Both the position numbers and the translations under genes were made by a program. A stretch of 64,000 nt of DNA from Phreatobacter sp. (GTDB lineage Bacteria; Pseudomonadota; Alphaproteobacteria; Rhizobiales; Phreatobacteraceae), in the NCBI RefSeq assembly GCF_016793595.1, contig NZ_JAEULY010000003.1:163407-227406 (forward strand), written 5' to 3'. Under the pieces are notes generated by a model. The model searched no databases. It was given only the letters and a program-made list of their open reading frames with translations, and had not been told where the DNA came from. Position 1 is the first letter of the stretch, and the number at the start of each line of letters is the position of its first letter. This document shows positions 28,932-37,365 of this stretch, one piece after another.

Positions 28932-29351
28932 TCAGTCGCGCGCCTCGCCGAGCAGCTCGGTGAGGAAGGGAATGAGGGGCTCGTCGGCGGGCGGCATCGG
29001 GTAGTCCCTCAGCCGCCCGGGCTTCACCCAGGCGAGCCTTTGACCTTCGAGGCTCTGGACGCTTCCCTCCCACCTCCGGCAGACCCACAGCGGCATGAAC
29101 AGCTGGAAGGTCTCGTAGGCGTGGCTGGCGAATGTCAGCGGGGCGAGGCAGGGTTCCTCGACCGCGATCCCGAGCTCCTCGCGAAGCTCACGGATCAGGG
29201 TCTCCTCCGGCCTCTCCCCCGGCTCGACCTTGCCGCCGGGAAACTCCCAAAGACCCGCGAGCGGCTTGCCGGCGGGGCGCTCGGCGAGGAGGATCCGGTT
29301 GTCCGGATCGACCAGCGCGCAAGCCGCCACGAAGACGAGCTTCACGGTCAT
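28932..29351 (-). CDS. mutT: 8-oxo-dGTP diphosphatase (MutT-type Nudix hydrolase)
   Basis: A 139-residue Nudix protein. The Nudix box (GGKVEPGERPEETLIRELREE, shown here only in part as GGKVEPGE and RELREELG) is intact, following LWEFPGG, the MutT-specific lead-in. WVKPGRLRDYPMPPAD near the C-terminus is typical of MutT. It would sanitise 8-oxo-dGTP and so limit A:T to C:G mutations. It lies 82 bases downstream of argJ on the same strand, a common rhizobial neighbourhood. Confidence 0.93.
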   Translation of the reverse strand: MTVKLVFVAACALVDPDNRILLAERPAGKPLAGLWEFPGGKVEPGERPEETLIRELREELGIAVEEPCLAPLTFASHAYETFQLFMPLWVCRRWEGSVQSLEGQRLAWVKPGRLRDYPMPPADEPLIPFLTELLGEARD

Positions 29352-29433
29352 GGCACCATCCTTGTAGCGGCCAGAAGTTAACGTTTATGGCGGGCGATAG
29401 TCACAACGCAGTCATGCGCCGTAACGATTGGGT

Positions 29434-30684
29434 TCAGGAGCGGTAGTCGCCATTGATGGCGACGTAGTCCTTCGTCAGGTCGCAGGTCATGACCTTGGCC
29501 GTGCCCTTGCCCAGGCCGAGATCGGCGGTGATGACAATGACATCCTTTTTCATAACCGCGCTGGCCGCCTTCTCGTCATAGGCGGGGTCGCGCTCGCCCT
29601 CGTGGGCGACGCGGACATCGCCGAAGGAGATCGACAACCGGTCGCGCTCGGCCGGCTCGCCAGCCTTGCCGACCGCCATGACGACACGGCCCCAATTGGC
29701 GTCCTCGCCGGCGACGGCGGTCTTCACCAGCGGGGAATCGGCAATGGACTTGGCGACCTTGAACGCCGAGGCGTTCGACACGGCGCCCTTGACCACGACA
29801 TGGACGAGCTTGCGCGCGCCCTCGCCGTCGCGCGCGACCTGCTCGGCAAGGTCCGCCAGCACCGCGTCCAGCGCTTGTCTGAACCCGGCGAGCCGGCGGT
29901 CGGCCGCCTTCTCGATAACCGGCGCGCCGAGCTTCTCGGCCGTGCCGGTGGCGAACAGCATCAGCGTGTCGGAGGTCGAGGTATCGCTGTCGACCGTCAC
30001 CGTGTTGAACGTCGTCTTGACGCCCTTCGACAGCAGCGCCTGCAACGCCTCGGCGGCGATCGGCGCATCGGTGAAGACGAAGGACAGCATGGTCGCCATA
30101 TCCGGCGCGATCATGCCGGCGCCCTTGGCCATGCCGTTGATCGTGACGGTCGCCTCGCCGAGCTTCGCCGTGGCGGTCGCGACCTTCGGGAACGTGTCGG
30201 TGGTCATGATCGCCTTGGCGGCATCGAGCCAGCCGCTCGATTTTCCGGCGGAGAAGGTCGCGTCCAGCACGCCCTCGTATTTGGTGGCGTCCAGCGGCTC
30301 GCCGATCACGCCGGTCGAGGCGAGGAAGACTTCCGACTGTTTGCAGCCCGCCGCCTTGGCCGCGATCTTCGCGGTCAGCGCCACGGCGTCGCGGCCCTTC
30401 TTGCCTGTGAAGGCATTGGCATTGCCGGAATTGACCACCAGCGCGCGCGCCTTGCCGCCGGCGAGATTGGCCCGGCACCAGTCGACCGGCGCGGAGGGGC
30501 ATTTCGAGCGGGTGAAGACGCCCGCGACCGTCGTGCCCTTGGCGAGGCCGATGGCCAGCACGTCGGTACGACCCTTGTAGCGGATGCCCGCCTCGGCGGT
30601 GGCCATGGTCACGCCGTCGATCGGCGGCAGGGTCGGCACCTTTTTCGGCGCGAGCGGGGAGACGGGCGGGACGAACTTGGCCAT
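29434..30684 (-). CDS. argJ: Bifunctional ornithine acetyltransferase/N-acetylglutamate synthase
   Basis: A 416-residue ArgJ. It recycles the acetyl group between N-acetylornithine and glutamate in arginine synthesis and, if bifunctional, also makes N-acetylglutamate from acetyl-CoA. The self-cleavage site lies in [14 protein letters not shown], where the Thr before MLSF becomes the catalytic N-terminus of the beta chain. Other landmarks are [21 protein letters not shown] and [10 protein letters not shown]. Most ArgJ sequences read APNMATML; here Asn is Asp. mutT follows. Confidence 0.95.
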   Translation of the reverse strand: MAKFVPPVSPLAPKKVPTLPPIDGVTMATAEAGIRYKGRTDVLAIGLAKGTTVAGVFTRSKCPSAPVDWCRANLAGGKARALVVNSGNANAFTGKKGRDAVALTAKIAAKAAGCKQSEVFLASTGVIGEPLDATKYEGVLDATFSAGKSSGWLDAAKAIMTTDTFPKVATATAKLGEATVTINGMAKGAGMIAPDMATMLSFVFTDAPIAAEALQALLSKGVKTTFNTVTVDSDTSTSDTLMLFATGTAEKLGAPVIEKAADRRLAGFRQALDAVLADLAEQVARDGEGARKLVHVVVKGAVSNASAFKVAKSIADSPLVKTAVAGEDANWGRVVMAVGKAGEPAERDRLSISFGDVRVAHEGERDPAYDEKAASAVMKKDVIVITADLGLGKGTAKVMTCDLTKDYVAINGDYRS

Positions 30685-30714
30685 GGCTTTCTCGGCGTTC
30701 CTCGGGTCGGCTTT

Positions 30715-30728
30715 GCTAAGCCCTTAGC
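30715..30728. promoter_or_regulatory. Palindrome upstream of argJ
   Basis: GCTAAG CC CTTAGC is a perfect interrupted dyad, nested inside TCGGCT...AGCCGA arms (30707-30731), 31 bases upstream of the argJ start. It is a candidate operator or leader hairpin; no binding protein is assigned. Confidence 0.35.
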
Positions 30729-30834
30729 CGAACGCCCGTGTGACGGGAAGCGGCGGCGATGCATGGGGCGGCATTGCCCGGCCGATTACCAAGCTTTCAT
30801 GCGCAACCGCGCCGGCAAATGCTATGATGCCACC

Positions 30835-32070
30835 ATGAGCATGCTCGAAGCCATCCGCGAGGCCCTCTCGGCCTTACGCGCGCACAAGCTGCGCTCGGCG
30901 CTGACCATGCTCGGCATGGTGATCGGCGTCGCGGCGGTCATCGCCATGGTCGCCATCGGCGGCGGCGCGCGCGAGCGCGTGCTGAGCCAGGTCAAGTCGC
31001 TCGGCGCCAACCTGTTCATCGTCCTGCCGGGCAATGTCACGCAGGGCGGCGTGCGCCTCGGTCTCGGCGCCTCCTCCTCGCTGACCGAGGACGATGCCCG
31101 CGCCATCGAGGCGGAAGTCCCCTCGGTGCAGGTCACCGCGCCCAACAGCCGCACGCGCACCCAGCTGGTCGCCGGCGGCAACAACTGGTTCACCGAGGTC
31201 GTCGGCGTCGATCTCGGCTGGTTCGAGGCGCGCGAATGGACCAACGCCACCGGCCGCCTGTTCGAGCCGGAGGAGATCCAGCGCGGCTTGCAGGTCGTCA
31301 TCCTCGGCCAGACCGTCGCCCGCAACCTGTTCGGCGAGGGCGTCGATCCCATCGGCGAGACGGTCCGCATCCGCGCCGTGCCGTTCCGCGTCATCGGCGT
31401 CATGGACGCCAAGGGCCAGTCGATGATCGGGCAGGATCAGGACGATACCAGCTTCGTGCCGCTGGCCGCCGCCCGCCAGCGCCTGCTCGGCGTCAACCGC
31501 GCCAATGCCCGCGCGGTCGGCGTCATTCACGTGAAGGTGCGCGAGGGCGAGAGCATGGCGCAGGCGGAGGACGAGATGCGCCAGTTGCTGCGCCAGCGCC
31601 ACCGCCTCCAGCCGGGGCAGGAGGACGACTTCCAGATCCGCAACCTCACCGAGATCGCCAACACGGCGGCCGGCGCCGCCACCACCCTGTCGCTGCTGCT
31701 GGCGGCGGTCGCTGCCATCTCGCTGGCGGTCGGCGGCATCGGCATCATGAACATCATGCTGGTCAGCGTCACCGAGCGCACCCGCGAGATCGGCCTCCGG
31801 CTCGCGGTCGGCGCGCGCCGCCGCGATGTCATGCGCCAGTTCCTGATCGAGGCGACCTCGCTCGCGGCCATCGGCGGCATTGTCGGCATCGCCACCGGGC
31901 TCGGCGCGGCGCTGGCCATTTCCACCCGTCTCGGCTGGCCGCTGCTGGTGGAGCCTCAGGCGGTGATCGGCGCGGTGCTGTTCTCCGGCCTGATCGGTGT
32001 CTTCTTCGGCTGGTATCCGGCGAAGCGCGCCAGCCTGCTCGACCCGATCACCGCGCTCCGGACGGTGTAG
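30835..32070 (+). CDS. MacB-like ABC transporter permease, without adjacent ATPase
   Basis: A 411-residue membrane protein of the MacB/FtsX type: an N-terminal helix (LRSALTMLGMVIGVAAVIAMVAIG, residues about 18-40), a large periplasmic MacB_PCD domain and three C-terminal helices. The FtsX domain reads GGIGIMNIMLVSVTERTREIGLR. Such proteins transmit mechanical force for export of lipoproteins, peptides or siderophores and need an ATPase of the LolD/MacB class. No ATPase gene or MacA-like adaptor is next to it: argJ is divergent upstream and an oxidoreductase converges downstream. Confidence 0.9.
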   Translation: MSMLEAIREALSALRAHKLRSALTMLGMVIGVAAVIAMVAIGGGARERVLSQVKSLGANLFIVLPGNVTQGGVRLGLGASSSLTEDDARAIEAEVPSVQVTAPNSRTRTQLVAGGNNWFTEVVGVDLGWFEAREWTNATGRLFEPEEIQRGLQVVILGQTVARNLFGEGVDPIGETVRIRAVPFRVIGVMDAKGQSMIGQDQDDTSFVPLAAARQRLLGVNRANARAVGVIHVKVREGESMAQAEDEMRQLLRQRHRLQPGQEDDFQIRNLTEIANTAAGAATTLSLLLAAVAAISLAVGGIGIMNIMLVSVTERTREIGLRLAVGARRRDVMRQFLIEATSLAAIGGIVGIATGLGAALAISTRLGWPLLVEPQAVIGAVLFSGLIGVFFGWYPAKRASLLDPITALRTV

Positions 32071-32091
32071 GCAGGACGCGCCCCGCCAGGG

Positions 32092-33114
32092 TCAGTCCGC
32101 CAGATCGACCGTCGCTCCCGAACGGGCGCTCCTGGCGATAGCATCCAGCGTCAGGGCGATATCGACCGACTGTTCCGGCGTGGCGCCCGTCCAGCGCGAG
32201 GGGCCCTCCAAAATCATGTCCCGGAACGATTCGGCTTCGGCGAGGAAGCCGTTGCCTCCCGCCACCTCGATGGTCTCGACCGGGATGCCGAGCGTCGTGC
32301 CGCGCCGGATATTGAGGATCGGCGGGCCGCCCATCGGCGGATGATTGAGATAGGTTGTCTCGATCCAGCCGGCATCGCCAGCGATCAGCGCATGCCGATG
32401 AAACGCCGTCGCGAAGCTGCTCGACACCTGCGCCAGAATGCCGCTCGGAAAGGTGAGCGTCGCGGCCACGCTGAGATCGACGCCCGTCTCGCCCCACGCG
32501 GCCATGGCATGGACGCGCGCCGGCCGCTCGCCGGCGGCAAGCAGCGCGAGGCTCACCGCATAGCTGCCGGCATCGAGCAGGGAGCCGCCGCCGACATCCG
32601 GGATCAGGCGGATATTGGCGGGATCGGAAAAGGCGACGCCGAAGCTCGACCGGATCAGCCTGACCTTGCCGATGGCGCCCTCGGCCAGCAGCTCCCGCAG
32701 CTTCAGCGTCTGTGGCTGGGCGCGATAGGGATAGGCCTCGACCAGATGCCGGCCCGCCTTGGCCGCAGCGGCGAACATCGCCCTGACCTCGCCGACGTTC
32801 ATCGCCAGCGGCTTCTCGCACAGCACGTGCTTGCCGGCTTCCAGCGCGCGGATCGACCATTCCGCGTGCAGCGAATTCGGCAGCGGATTGTAGATCGCGT
32901 CGATGTCGGGATCGGCGAGCAGGGCCTCGTAGGAACCGACCGAGCGGGGAATGCCGCACTCCCGCGCGAAGACCTCGCCCTTGCCGGCATCGCGGCTCGC
33001 CACCGCCGCGACGCTGACGATCTTCGAGGTCGCCACGCCGCTCGTGAAGGCGCGGGCAATATTGGCCGCGCCGAGAATGCCCAGGCGCAGCGGGCGGGAT
33101 GCCAGATCGTTCAT
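32092..33114 (-). CDS. Gfo/Idh/MocA family NAD(P)-dependent oxidoreductase
   Basis: A 340-residue two-domain dehydrogenase. The Rossmann motif is LGILGAANIA at residues 10-19, the catalytic EKP motif is in HVLCEKPLAMN near residue 98, and the C-terminal alpha/beta domain contains EAYPYRAQPQ. The family oxidises sugars, inositols or related alcohols; the substrate cannot be read from the sequence. It converges with the MacB-like gene and lies upstream of nothing obviously related (a YihY protein on the same strand). Confidence 0.88.
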   Translation of the reverse strand: MNDLASRPLRLGILGAANIARAFTSGVATSKIVSVAAVASRDAGKGEVFARECGIPRSVGSYEALLADPDIDAIYNPLPNSLHAEWSIRALEAGKHVLCEKPLAMNVGEVRAMFAAAAKAGRHLVEAYPYRAQPQTLKLRELLAEGAIGKVRLIRSSFGVAFSDPANIRLIPDVGGGSLLDAGSYAVSLALLAAGERPARVHAMAAWGETGVDLSVAATLTFPSGILAQVSSSFATAFHRHALIAGDAGWIETTYLNHPPMGGPPILNIRRGTTLGIPVETIEVAGGNGFLAEAESFRDMILEGPSRWTGATPEQSVDIALTLDAIARSARSGATVDLAD

Positions 33115-33144
33115 CGCATTGGTCCTTCCCTGCGCCGTGCCGGC

Positions 33145-33978
33145 CTAGATGATCTTGCCCTGCGCCCGCCAGATCGCGGCGTTAAGCTCACCGCCCCACA
33201 CGAAGATGGCGGCCGTGTAGTAGAGGAAGACCAGCGCCACCATGACCGAGGCAAGGCCCGCATAGGTGTTGACGTAGTTCTGCGCGAAGCTCGCGAGATA
33301 GCTGCCGAACAGCGTGCCGCCGATCAGCCAGAGCAGCATGGTGACGACGATCCCCGGCAGCACGTCCTGAAACCGCCGCCGGCCCGCCGGCAGGAACAGA
33401 TGGACGATGGTCAGCGCGATGGCGATCACCACCGAGGCGATGATCACGCGCGCGAACAGCACGACCCAGCCGAAGGGCGCGAGCCAGGGCACCAGCCTGA
33501 CCGCCGTCGCCCAGATCAGCGGGCCGAACACCACCAGCACGGAAACGAGAAGCAGGGCGGCCGCGCCGATCACCACATAGGCGATGGATTCGATGCGGCA
33601 GACATACCACCAGCGCATCTCCTTCACCTCGTAGGCGCGGTTGAGCGCGGTGCGCAGCGCCTCGATCCCGTTGGAGGCGAAATAGACCGCCAGGAAGACG
33701 CCGACGGTCAAAAGGTCGGTGCGGAACGTGGTCAGCACCGTTTGGATTTCGTGCGCGATGGGGCGCGCCACCACCTCCGGCCAGGCCTCAAGCAGGATGC
33801 GCGTCACCTCGTCGGCATAGGATTTCGAGCCGAGAAACCCGCCGAGCGCGGTCACGACGATCAGGAAGGGAAACAGCGACATCAGCCCGTTGAGGGCGAT
33901 ATGGCTGGCGATCGCCCAGCCATCGTCGGCAAGGAACTGTTCGGTCGCCTCCCAGGCGACGCGCGCTGCCTTCAGCAT
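33145..33978 (-). CDS. YihY/BrkB family inner-membrane protein
   Basis: A 277-residue membrane protein with about six helices. ATG 33978 with an AAGGGA site is chosen; the longer frame adds only low-complexity residues. Family signatures are SHIALNGLMSLFPFLIV near the N-terminus, ALNRAYEV, and YVNTYAGLASVMVALVFLYY with AAIFVWGGELNAA in the last helices. The family was once called ribonuclease BN by mistake; its real function is unknown. Confidence 0.9.
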   Translation of the reverse strand: MLKAARVAWEATEQFLADDGWAIASHIALNGLMSLFPFLIVVTALGGFLGSKSYADEVTRILLEAWPEVVARPIAHEIQTVLTTFRTDLLTVGVFLAVYFASNGIEALRTALNRAYEVKEMRWWYVCRIESIAYVVIGAAALLLVSVLVVFGPLIWATAVRLVPWLAPFGWVVLFARVIIASVVIAIALTIVHLFLPAGRRRFQDVLPGIVVTMLLWLIGGTLFGSYLASFAQNYVNTYAGLASVMVALVFLYYTAAIFVWGGELNAAIWRAQGKII

Positions 33979-34082
33979 GAAATCCCTTCCGATCTGCCCG
34001 CCGCGACTGTTGCGGGAAACGACGCAAGCCTGCAAGCGTTCCACGGAATGGCCGGTTTGACGCATGGGGCCGGAGCCGCCAT

Positions 34083-34991
34083 ATGCGGGCCATGACCGCG
34101 CCGCGCCATTTCGACCGGGAGCTGATGGGGCTGCGACGCCTGCGGGCGGCGCGCACCGAACCCGCCGACTTCCTGCTGCGCCACGTGGCGGAGGATCTCG
34201 CCGATCGGCTGGATCTCGTCCAGCGCGACTTCCGCGCCATTGTCGACCTCGGCTCGCCCACGGACGCCATCCGCGCGGCGCTCGCCGCACGCGGCCGGCC
34301 GATGGCCATCGGCACCGAAGTTGTGCCGGCCCTTGCCGCCAGGCGCGCCGCGCCTGTCGTCGCCGCCCATGCCGACATGCTGCCCTTCGCGGCCGGCAGC
34401 CTCGACCTCGTCGTCTCCGGCCTTGCGCTGCAACTGGTCGACGACCTGCCCGGCGTCTTCGTGCAGGTCCGCCGCGCCCTGAAGCCGGACGGCCTGTTCC
34501 TCGCCGCCATGCTCGGCGGCGACACGCTCACCGAGCTCCGCCAGTCCTTCGCCGAGGCCGAGAGCGAGGTGGACGGCGGCCTGTCGCCGCGCGTCGCCCC
34601 CTTCGCCGATGTCCGCGACATAGGCGGACTGTTGCAGCGCGCCGGCTTCGCCCTGCCGGTCACCGATTCCGACCGGCTCACCGTGCGCTATGCGGACGTC
34701 TTCGCGCTGATGCGCGACCTCCGCGCCATGGGCGCGACCAACCCGCTTGCCGACCGCATCCGCCGGCCGCTGAAGCGCGCGACGCTGCTGCGCATGGCGG
34801 CGATCTACCACGAGCGCTTCGCCGATCCTGACGGGCGCATCCGCGCGACGTTCCAGATCGTCACCCTGTCCGGCTGGGCGCCGCACGAAAGCCAGCAGCA
34901 GCCGCTGAAGCCAGGCTCCGCCAAGGCGCGCCTCGCCGATGCCCTGAAGGCCGTCGAACTCTCCACCGGCGAGAAGCCGTCGGGCTCGTGA
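34083..34991 (+). CDS. SAM-dependent methyltransferase, BioC/NDUFAF5-like
   Basis: A 302-residue class I methyltransferase-like protein. The SAM-binding region is around AIVDLGSPTDAIRAAL, followed by HADMLPFAAGSLDLVVSGLALQLVDDLP and a C-terminal FRDLRAMGATN-like region (here LMRDLRAMGATNPL), which is characteristic of the BioC/NDUFAF5 branch. NDUFAF5 hydroxylates an arginine in complex I assembly; alphaproteobacterial homologues may do likewise (inference). The first glycine motif is weak (DLGS), so methyl transfer may be absent. ATG 34083 or 34092 are both possible. Confidence 0.85.
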   Translation: MRAMTAPRHFDRELMGLRRLRAARTEPADFLLRHVAEDLADRLDLVQRDFRAIVDLGSPTDAIRAALAARGRPMAIGTEVVPALAARRAAPVVAAHADMLPFAAGSLDLVVSGLALQLVDDLPGVFVQVRRALKPDGLFLAAMLGGDTLTELRQSFAEAESEVDGGLSPRVAPFADVRDIGGLLQRAGFALPVTDSDRLTVRYADVFALMRDLRAMGATNPLADRIRRPLKRATLLRMAAIYHERFADPDGRIRATFQIVTLSGWAPHESQQQPLKPGSAKARLADALKAVELSTGEKPSGS

Positions 34992-35034
34992 CCGGCTCGA
35001 CAGGGCGCGGCGCGGACACAGGTCGGGCATCACG

Positions 35035-35073
35035 CCGAAAACCGGTTCCCAGTTTTCGGGATCATGCTCTAGT
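35035..35073. repeat. Rhizobial intergenic repeat with 8-bp inverted arms
   Basis: CCGAAAAC (35035-35042) and GTTTTCGG (35052-35059) flank CGGTTCCCA and are followed by GATCATGCTCTAG. This string is familiar as a frequent intergenic sequence of Rhizobiales genomes, often just before genes; here it lies 41 bases before the CoxG-like gene. Confidence 0.6.
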
Positions 35074-35114
35074 CTCTTTCCATTCCAATCTCCGCATTCT
35101 CGGGAAACGCTTCC

Positions 35115-35621
35115 ATGGACATGACCGGCACGCAGCGCATCGAGGCCCCGCGCGAGGTGGTCTGGGCGGCCCTCAACGATCCCGACGTGCTGAAACAGTG
35201 CATTCCCGGCTGCCAGAGCATGGAGCGCGTCGGCGACAATGGCTTCGCCGCCAAGGCCGTGCTGAAGATCGGCCCGGTGAAGGCGAGCTTTTCCGGCAAT
35301 GTCACGCTCTCCGATATCGACCCGCCGAACGGCTACACGATCTCGGGCGAGGGCAATGGCGGCGTCGCCGGCATGGCCAAGGGCGGCGCGACCGTGAAAC
35401 TCACGTCCGAAAGCGACGACGTCACCATCCTCGCCTACGACGTGAAGAGCCAGATCTCCGGCAAGATCGCCCAGCTTGGCTCGCGCCTGATCGACGCCAC
35501 GGCGAAGAAGCTCGCGGGCGAGTTCTTCGAGAGCTTCGGCAAGGTCGTCGCTCCGCCGCCTCCCGGCACCGAGATGCCGGAGGAAAAGAAGAAGTGGTGG
35601 AAGTTCGGCAAGAAGGGGTGA
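35115..35621 (+). CDS. CoxG family protein (SRPBCC, carbon monoxide dehydrogenase subunit G-like)
   Basis: A 168-residue START/SRPBCC-fold protein. The CoxG hallmarks are APREVVWAALNDPDVLKQCIPGC near residue 10, then GPVKASFSGNV and a GEGNGGVAGMAKG loop. CoxG anchors or matures molybdenum hydroxylases at the membrane in CO-oxidisers, but stand-alone homologues are common. No coxL/M/S genes are here. The C-terminus ends in a Lys/Trp-rich tail (KKKWWKFGKKG) that could touch the membrane. Confidence 0.9.
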   Translation: MDMTGTQRIEAPREVVWAALNDPDVLKQCIPGCQSMERVGDNGFAAKAVLKIGPVKASFSGNVTLSDIDPPNGYTISGEGNGGVAGMAKGGATVKLTSESDDVTILAYDVKSQISGKIAQLGSRLIDATAKKLAGEFFESFGKVVAPPPPGTEMPEEKKKWWKFGKKG

Positions 35622-35685
35622 TGGGGCTTTCGGCAACGCCGGAACGCTGGACGCCGGCCCGCTGCGGCGAATGCGCTACCTCCCC

Positions 35686-35776
35686 ATCATGGCCGGGCCT
35701 GGCCCGGCCATCCACGACTTGAATACACCGCGACAAAGGCAAGTCGCGGCTGCCCGGCACAAGGCCGGGCATGACG
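35686..35776. repeat. Intergenic palindromic repeat element (copy 2)
   Basis: It starts ATCATGGCCGGGCC and ends GGCCGGGCATGACG, with CCATCCACG near the left and a perfect internal hairpin (CCGCGAC 35728-35734 with GTCGCGG 35743-35749). It is the same family as 20994-21137. It fills most of the gap between the CoxG-like gene and the convergent DUF1801 gene. Confidence 0.75.
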
Positions 35777-35830
35777 AAGTGCAAACCTGCCACCGCCGTT
35801 GCTGGCCGGGGCGACGGAATGCCTTGCAGG

Positions 35831-36265
35831 CTACATCTTCTCGCCCGGCAGGCGGCTCGCCTGCCGCACCCAGTCGATGATCCGCGCCTCGTCCGGCGCG
35901 TCGCCCTCGTGGATGTGGAAGTAGCGCACATGGGCCTGTTTCGAGGCGACGGGCGGCGCCGGTTGCAGCTCCGCGCCCCGGAAGAACGCCACTTTCACAT
36001 ATTTGGTCAGGCAGTGGATGCCGAGGAACCAGCGCCCCTCCTCCACGCCATAGAGCGGCGAGTTCCATTTCACTGCCTTGCGCACGTCCGGCACCGCCTG
36101 CGTGATCAGCGTATCGAGGCGCTGCCCGATATCCCGCTTCCAACCCGGCATGGCCGCGATATAGGCCTGCACCGGCTCGTCGCCGTAGCCCTTGGCGATC
36201 TGCGGATTGCCGCCGGAGAGAAGCACCGGCCCCTCTCCCTGCGCAGCCTTGGTCTTCCCGGCCAT
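35831..36265 (-). CDS. DUF1801 domain protein
   Basis: A 144-residue cytoplasmic protein of the DUF1801 (YdhG-like) family. The signature is KWNSPLYGVEEGRWFLGIHCLTKYVKVAFFRGA, with an upstream MPGWKRDIGQRLDTLI helix. No enzymatic activity is established for the family. It is followed 45 bases away, upstream in the same orientation, by a zincin-like gene with which it may be co-transcribed. Confidence 0.85.
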   Translation of the reverse strand: MAGKTKAAQGEGPVLLSGGNPQIAKGYGDEPVQAYIAAMPGWKRDIGQRLDTLITQAVPDVRKAVKWNSPLYGVEEGRWFLGIHCLTKYVKVAFFRGAELQPAPPVASKQAHVRYFHIHEGDAPDEARIIDWVRQASRLPGEKM

Positions 36266-36310
36266 GCTGGCTCCCTTGATGCCGATCGCCTTCCCGACGG
36301 ATAGGCGGCC

Positions 36311-36727
36311 TTAGTCTGCCCGTCGCTCGATCGCTTCCATGTCATCATCCGACAGGCCGAAATGGTGGCCGATCTCATGGATGAGCACGTGGGCGATGAC
36401 CGCGCCCAGCGTCTCGTCGTGCTCCGCCCAGTAGTCGAGGATCGGCCGGCGGTAGAGCCAGATCATGTTGGGCATGGTTCCCGACGACTGCACCGACTGG
36501 AACGGCATGCCGATGCCCTGGAACAGGCCGAGCAGATCGAAATCGGTCTCCGCCTCCATCTCCTTCAGCACCTCCTCCGTCGGAAAATCCTCGACCCGGA
36601 TGACGAGGTCCTTGCAGAGCGCGCGGAAATCCGCCGGCAGACCCTCATAGGCCTTGTGCGCAATGGCCTCGAAGGCGTCGAGATCGGGCGCCTTGAGGGC
36701 GGCGAGGTCGTCGTTGGTGACGGGCAT
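36311..36727 (-). CDS. Zincin-like metallopeptidase family protein (DUF1025)
   Basis: A 138-residue protein with the zinc-binding motif HEIGHHFGLSDDDM at the C-terminus (HExxH plus a distal acidic or His ligand). LPADFRALCKDLVIRVEDFP at the N-terminus and PNMIWLYRRPILDYW in the middle match the small Zincin_1 family. The physiological substrate is unknown. It forms a same-strand cluster with the DUF1801 gene and the small membrane protein upstream. Confidence 0.9.
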   Translation of the reverse strand: MPVTNDDLAALKAPDLDAFEAIAHKAYEGLPADFRALCKDLVIRVEDFPTEEVLKEMEAETDFDLLGLFQGIGMPFQSVQSSGTMPNMIWLYRRPILDYWAEHDETLGAVIAHVLIHEIGHHFGLSDDDMEAIERRAD

Positions 36728-36748
36728 GGAGCACTCGGCGATCGCGCT

Positions 36749-37000
36749 TCAGCGCAGATAGGTGAGGTAGAGATAGATCAGGCAGCCGAGCCCAACCGCG
36801 ACCGACAGGATGCGGCCGACGCGCTTGCCCCAGATCTCCGCCGGGTCCGTGCTCTCGCCGCGCGCCGCGAAGAAATCCGCGCCGCGGCGCATCGCGGAAT
36901 CCAGAATCGGCGCGGAATCCTGATGCACACGGCGAAGCGCGCTTTCGGCCTCGTCCTGCCGCCGCCGGTCGTCCTCGGATCGGTTGTCACGTCCATTCAT
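36749..37000 (-). CDS. Small membrane protein, hypothetical
   Basis: An 83-residue protein with a charged N-terminal half (many Arg, Asp and Glu) and one C-terminal membrane segment (VGRILSVAVGLGCLIYLYLTYL). TAAGG lies upstream of ATG 37000. It would be a single-pass inner-membrane protein with a cytoplasmic head. Family not recognised; it sits 21 bases upstream of the zincin-like gene in the same orientation. Confidence 0.7.
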   Translation of the reverse strand: MNGRDNRSEDDRRRQDEAESALRRVHQDSAPILDSAMRRGADFFAARGESTDPAEIWGKRVGRILSVAVGLGCLIYLYLTYLR

Positions 37001-37128
37001 GGCGCGACCTTAGGCGATTTGCGTGCCCGGCGTCAGGCCCGCCGCCGTCGCAGCCGCGCGGGCCGCCGGCCGTCAACCGATTGGTCACCATAACCTGCAA
37101 GGATGGCGGCCTGTACCGGAGTATCGCG

Positions 37129-37359
37129 ATGACCCGCACGCTGGCCGCCGCCGCCCTTCTGACGCTCGCGCTGCCCACGGGCGAGGCGGTCGCGACGCCG
37201 TTCTGGTTCGGCTGGTTCGGTCATGACCGCCCGGTCGTCTATCGCCCGGTCGTGACGCCCGAGACTTTCTACTTCCAGCCCGCGCCCCATGCCCGTTCCG
37301 CGCCTGCCGAGCGCCACCGCGCTCGCCATTGCCGGGTGGCCGAGCGCCGCTGTCGCTGA
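37129..37359 (+). CDS. Small exported hypothetical protein
   Basis: A 76-residue frame starting at ATG 37129. The first 23 residues form a typical Sec signal (MTRTLAAAALLTLALP, then AVAT). The mature part has FWFGWFGHDRPVVYRPVV and an Arg/His-rich tail with two cysteines. The longer frame from 37081 is unlikely. Homology not recognised; it ends six bases from convergent ftsY. Confidence 0.55.
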   Translation: MTRTLAAAALLTLALPTGEAVATPFWFGWFGHDRPVVYRPVVTPETFYFQPAPHARSAPAERHRARHCRVAERRCR

Positions 37360-37365
37360 CCGGTC

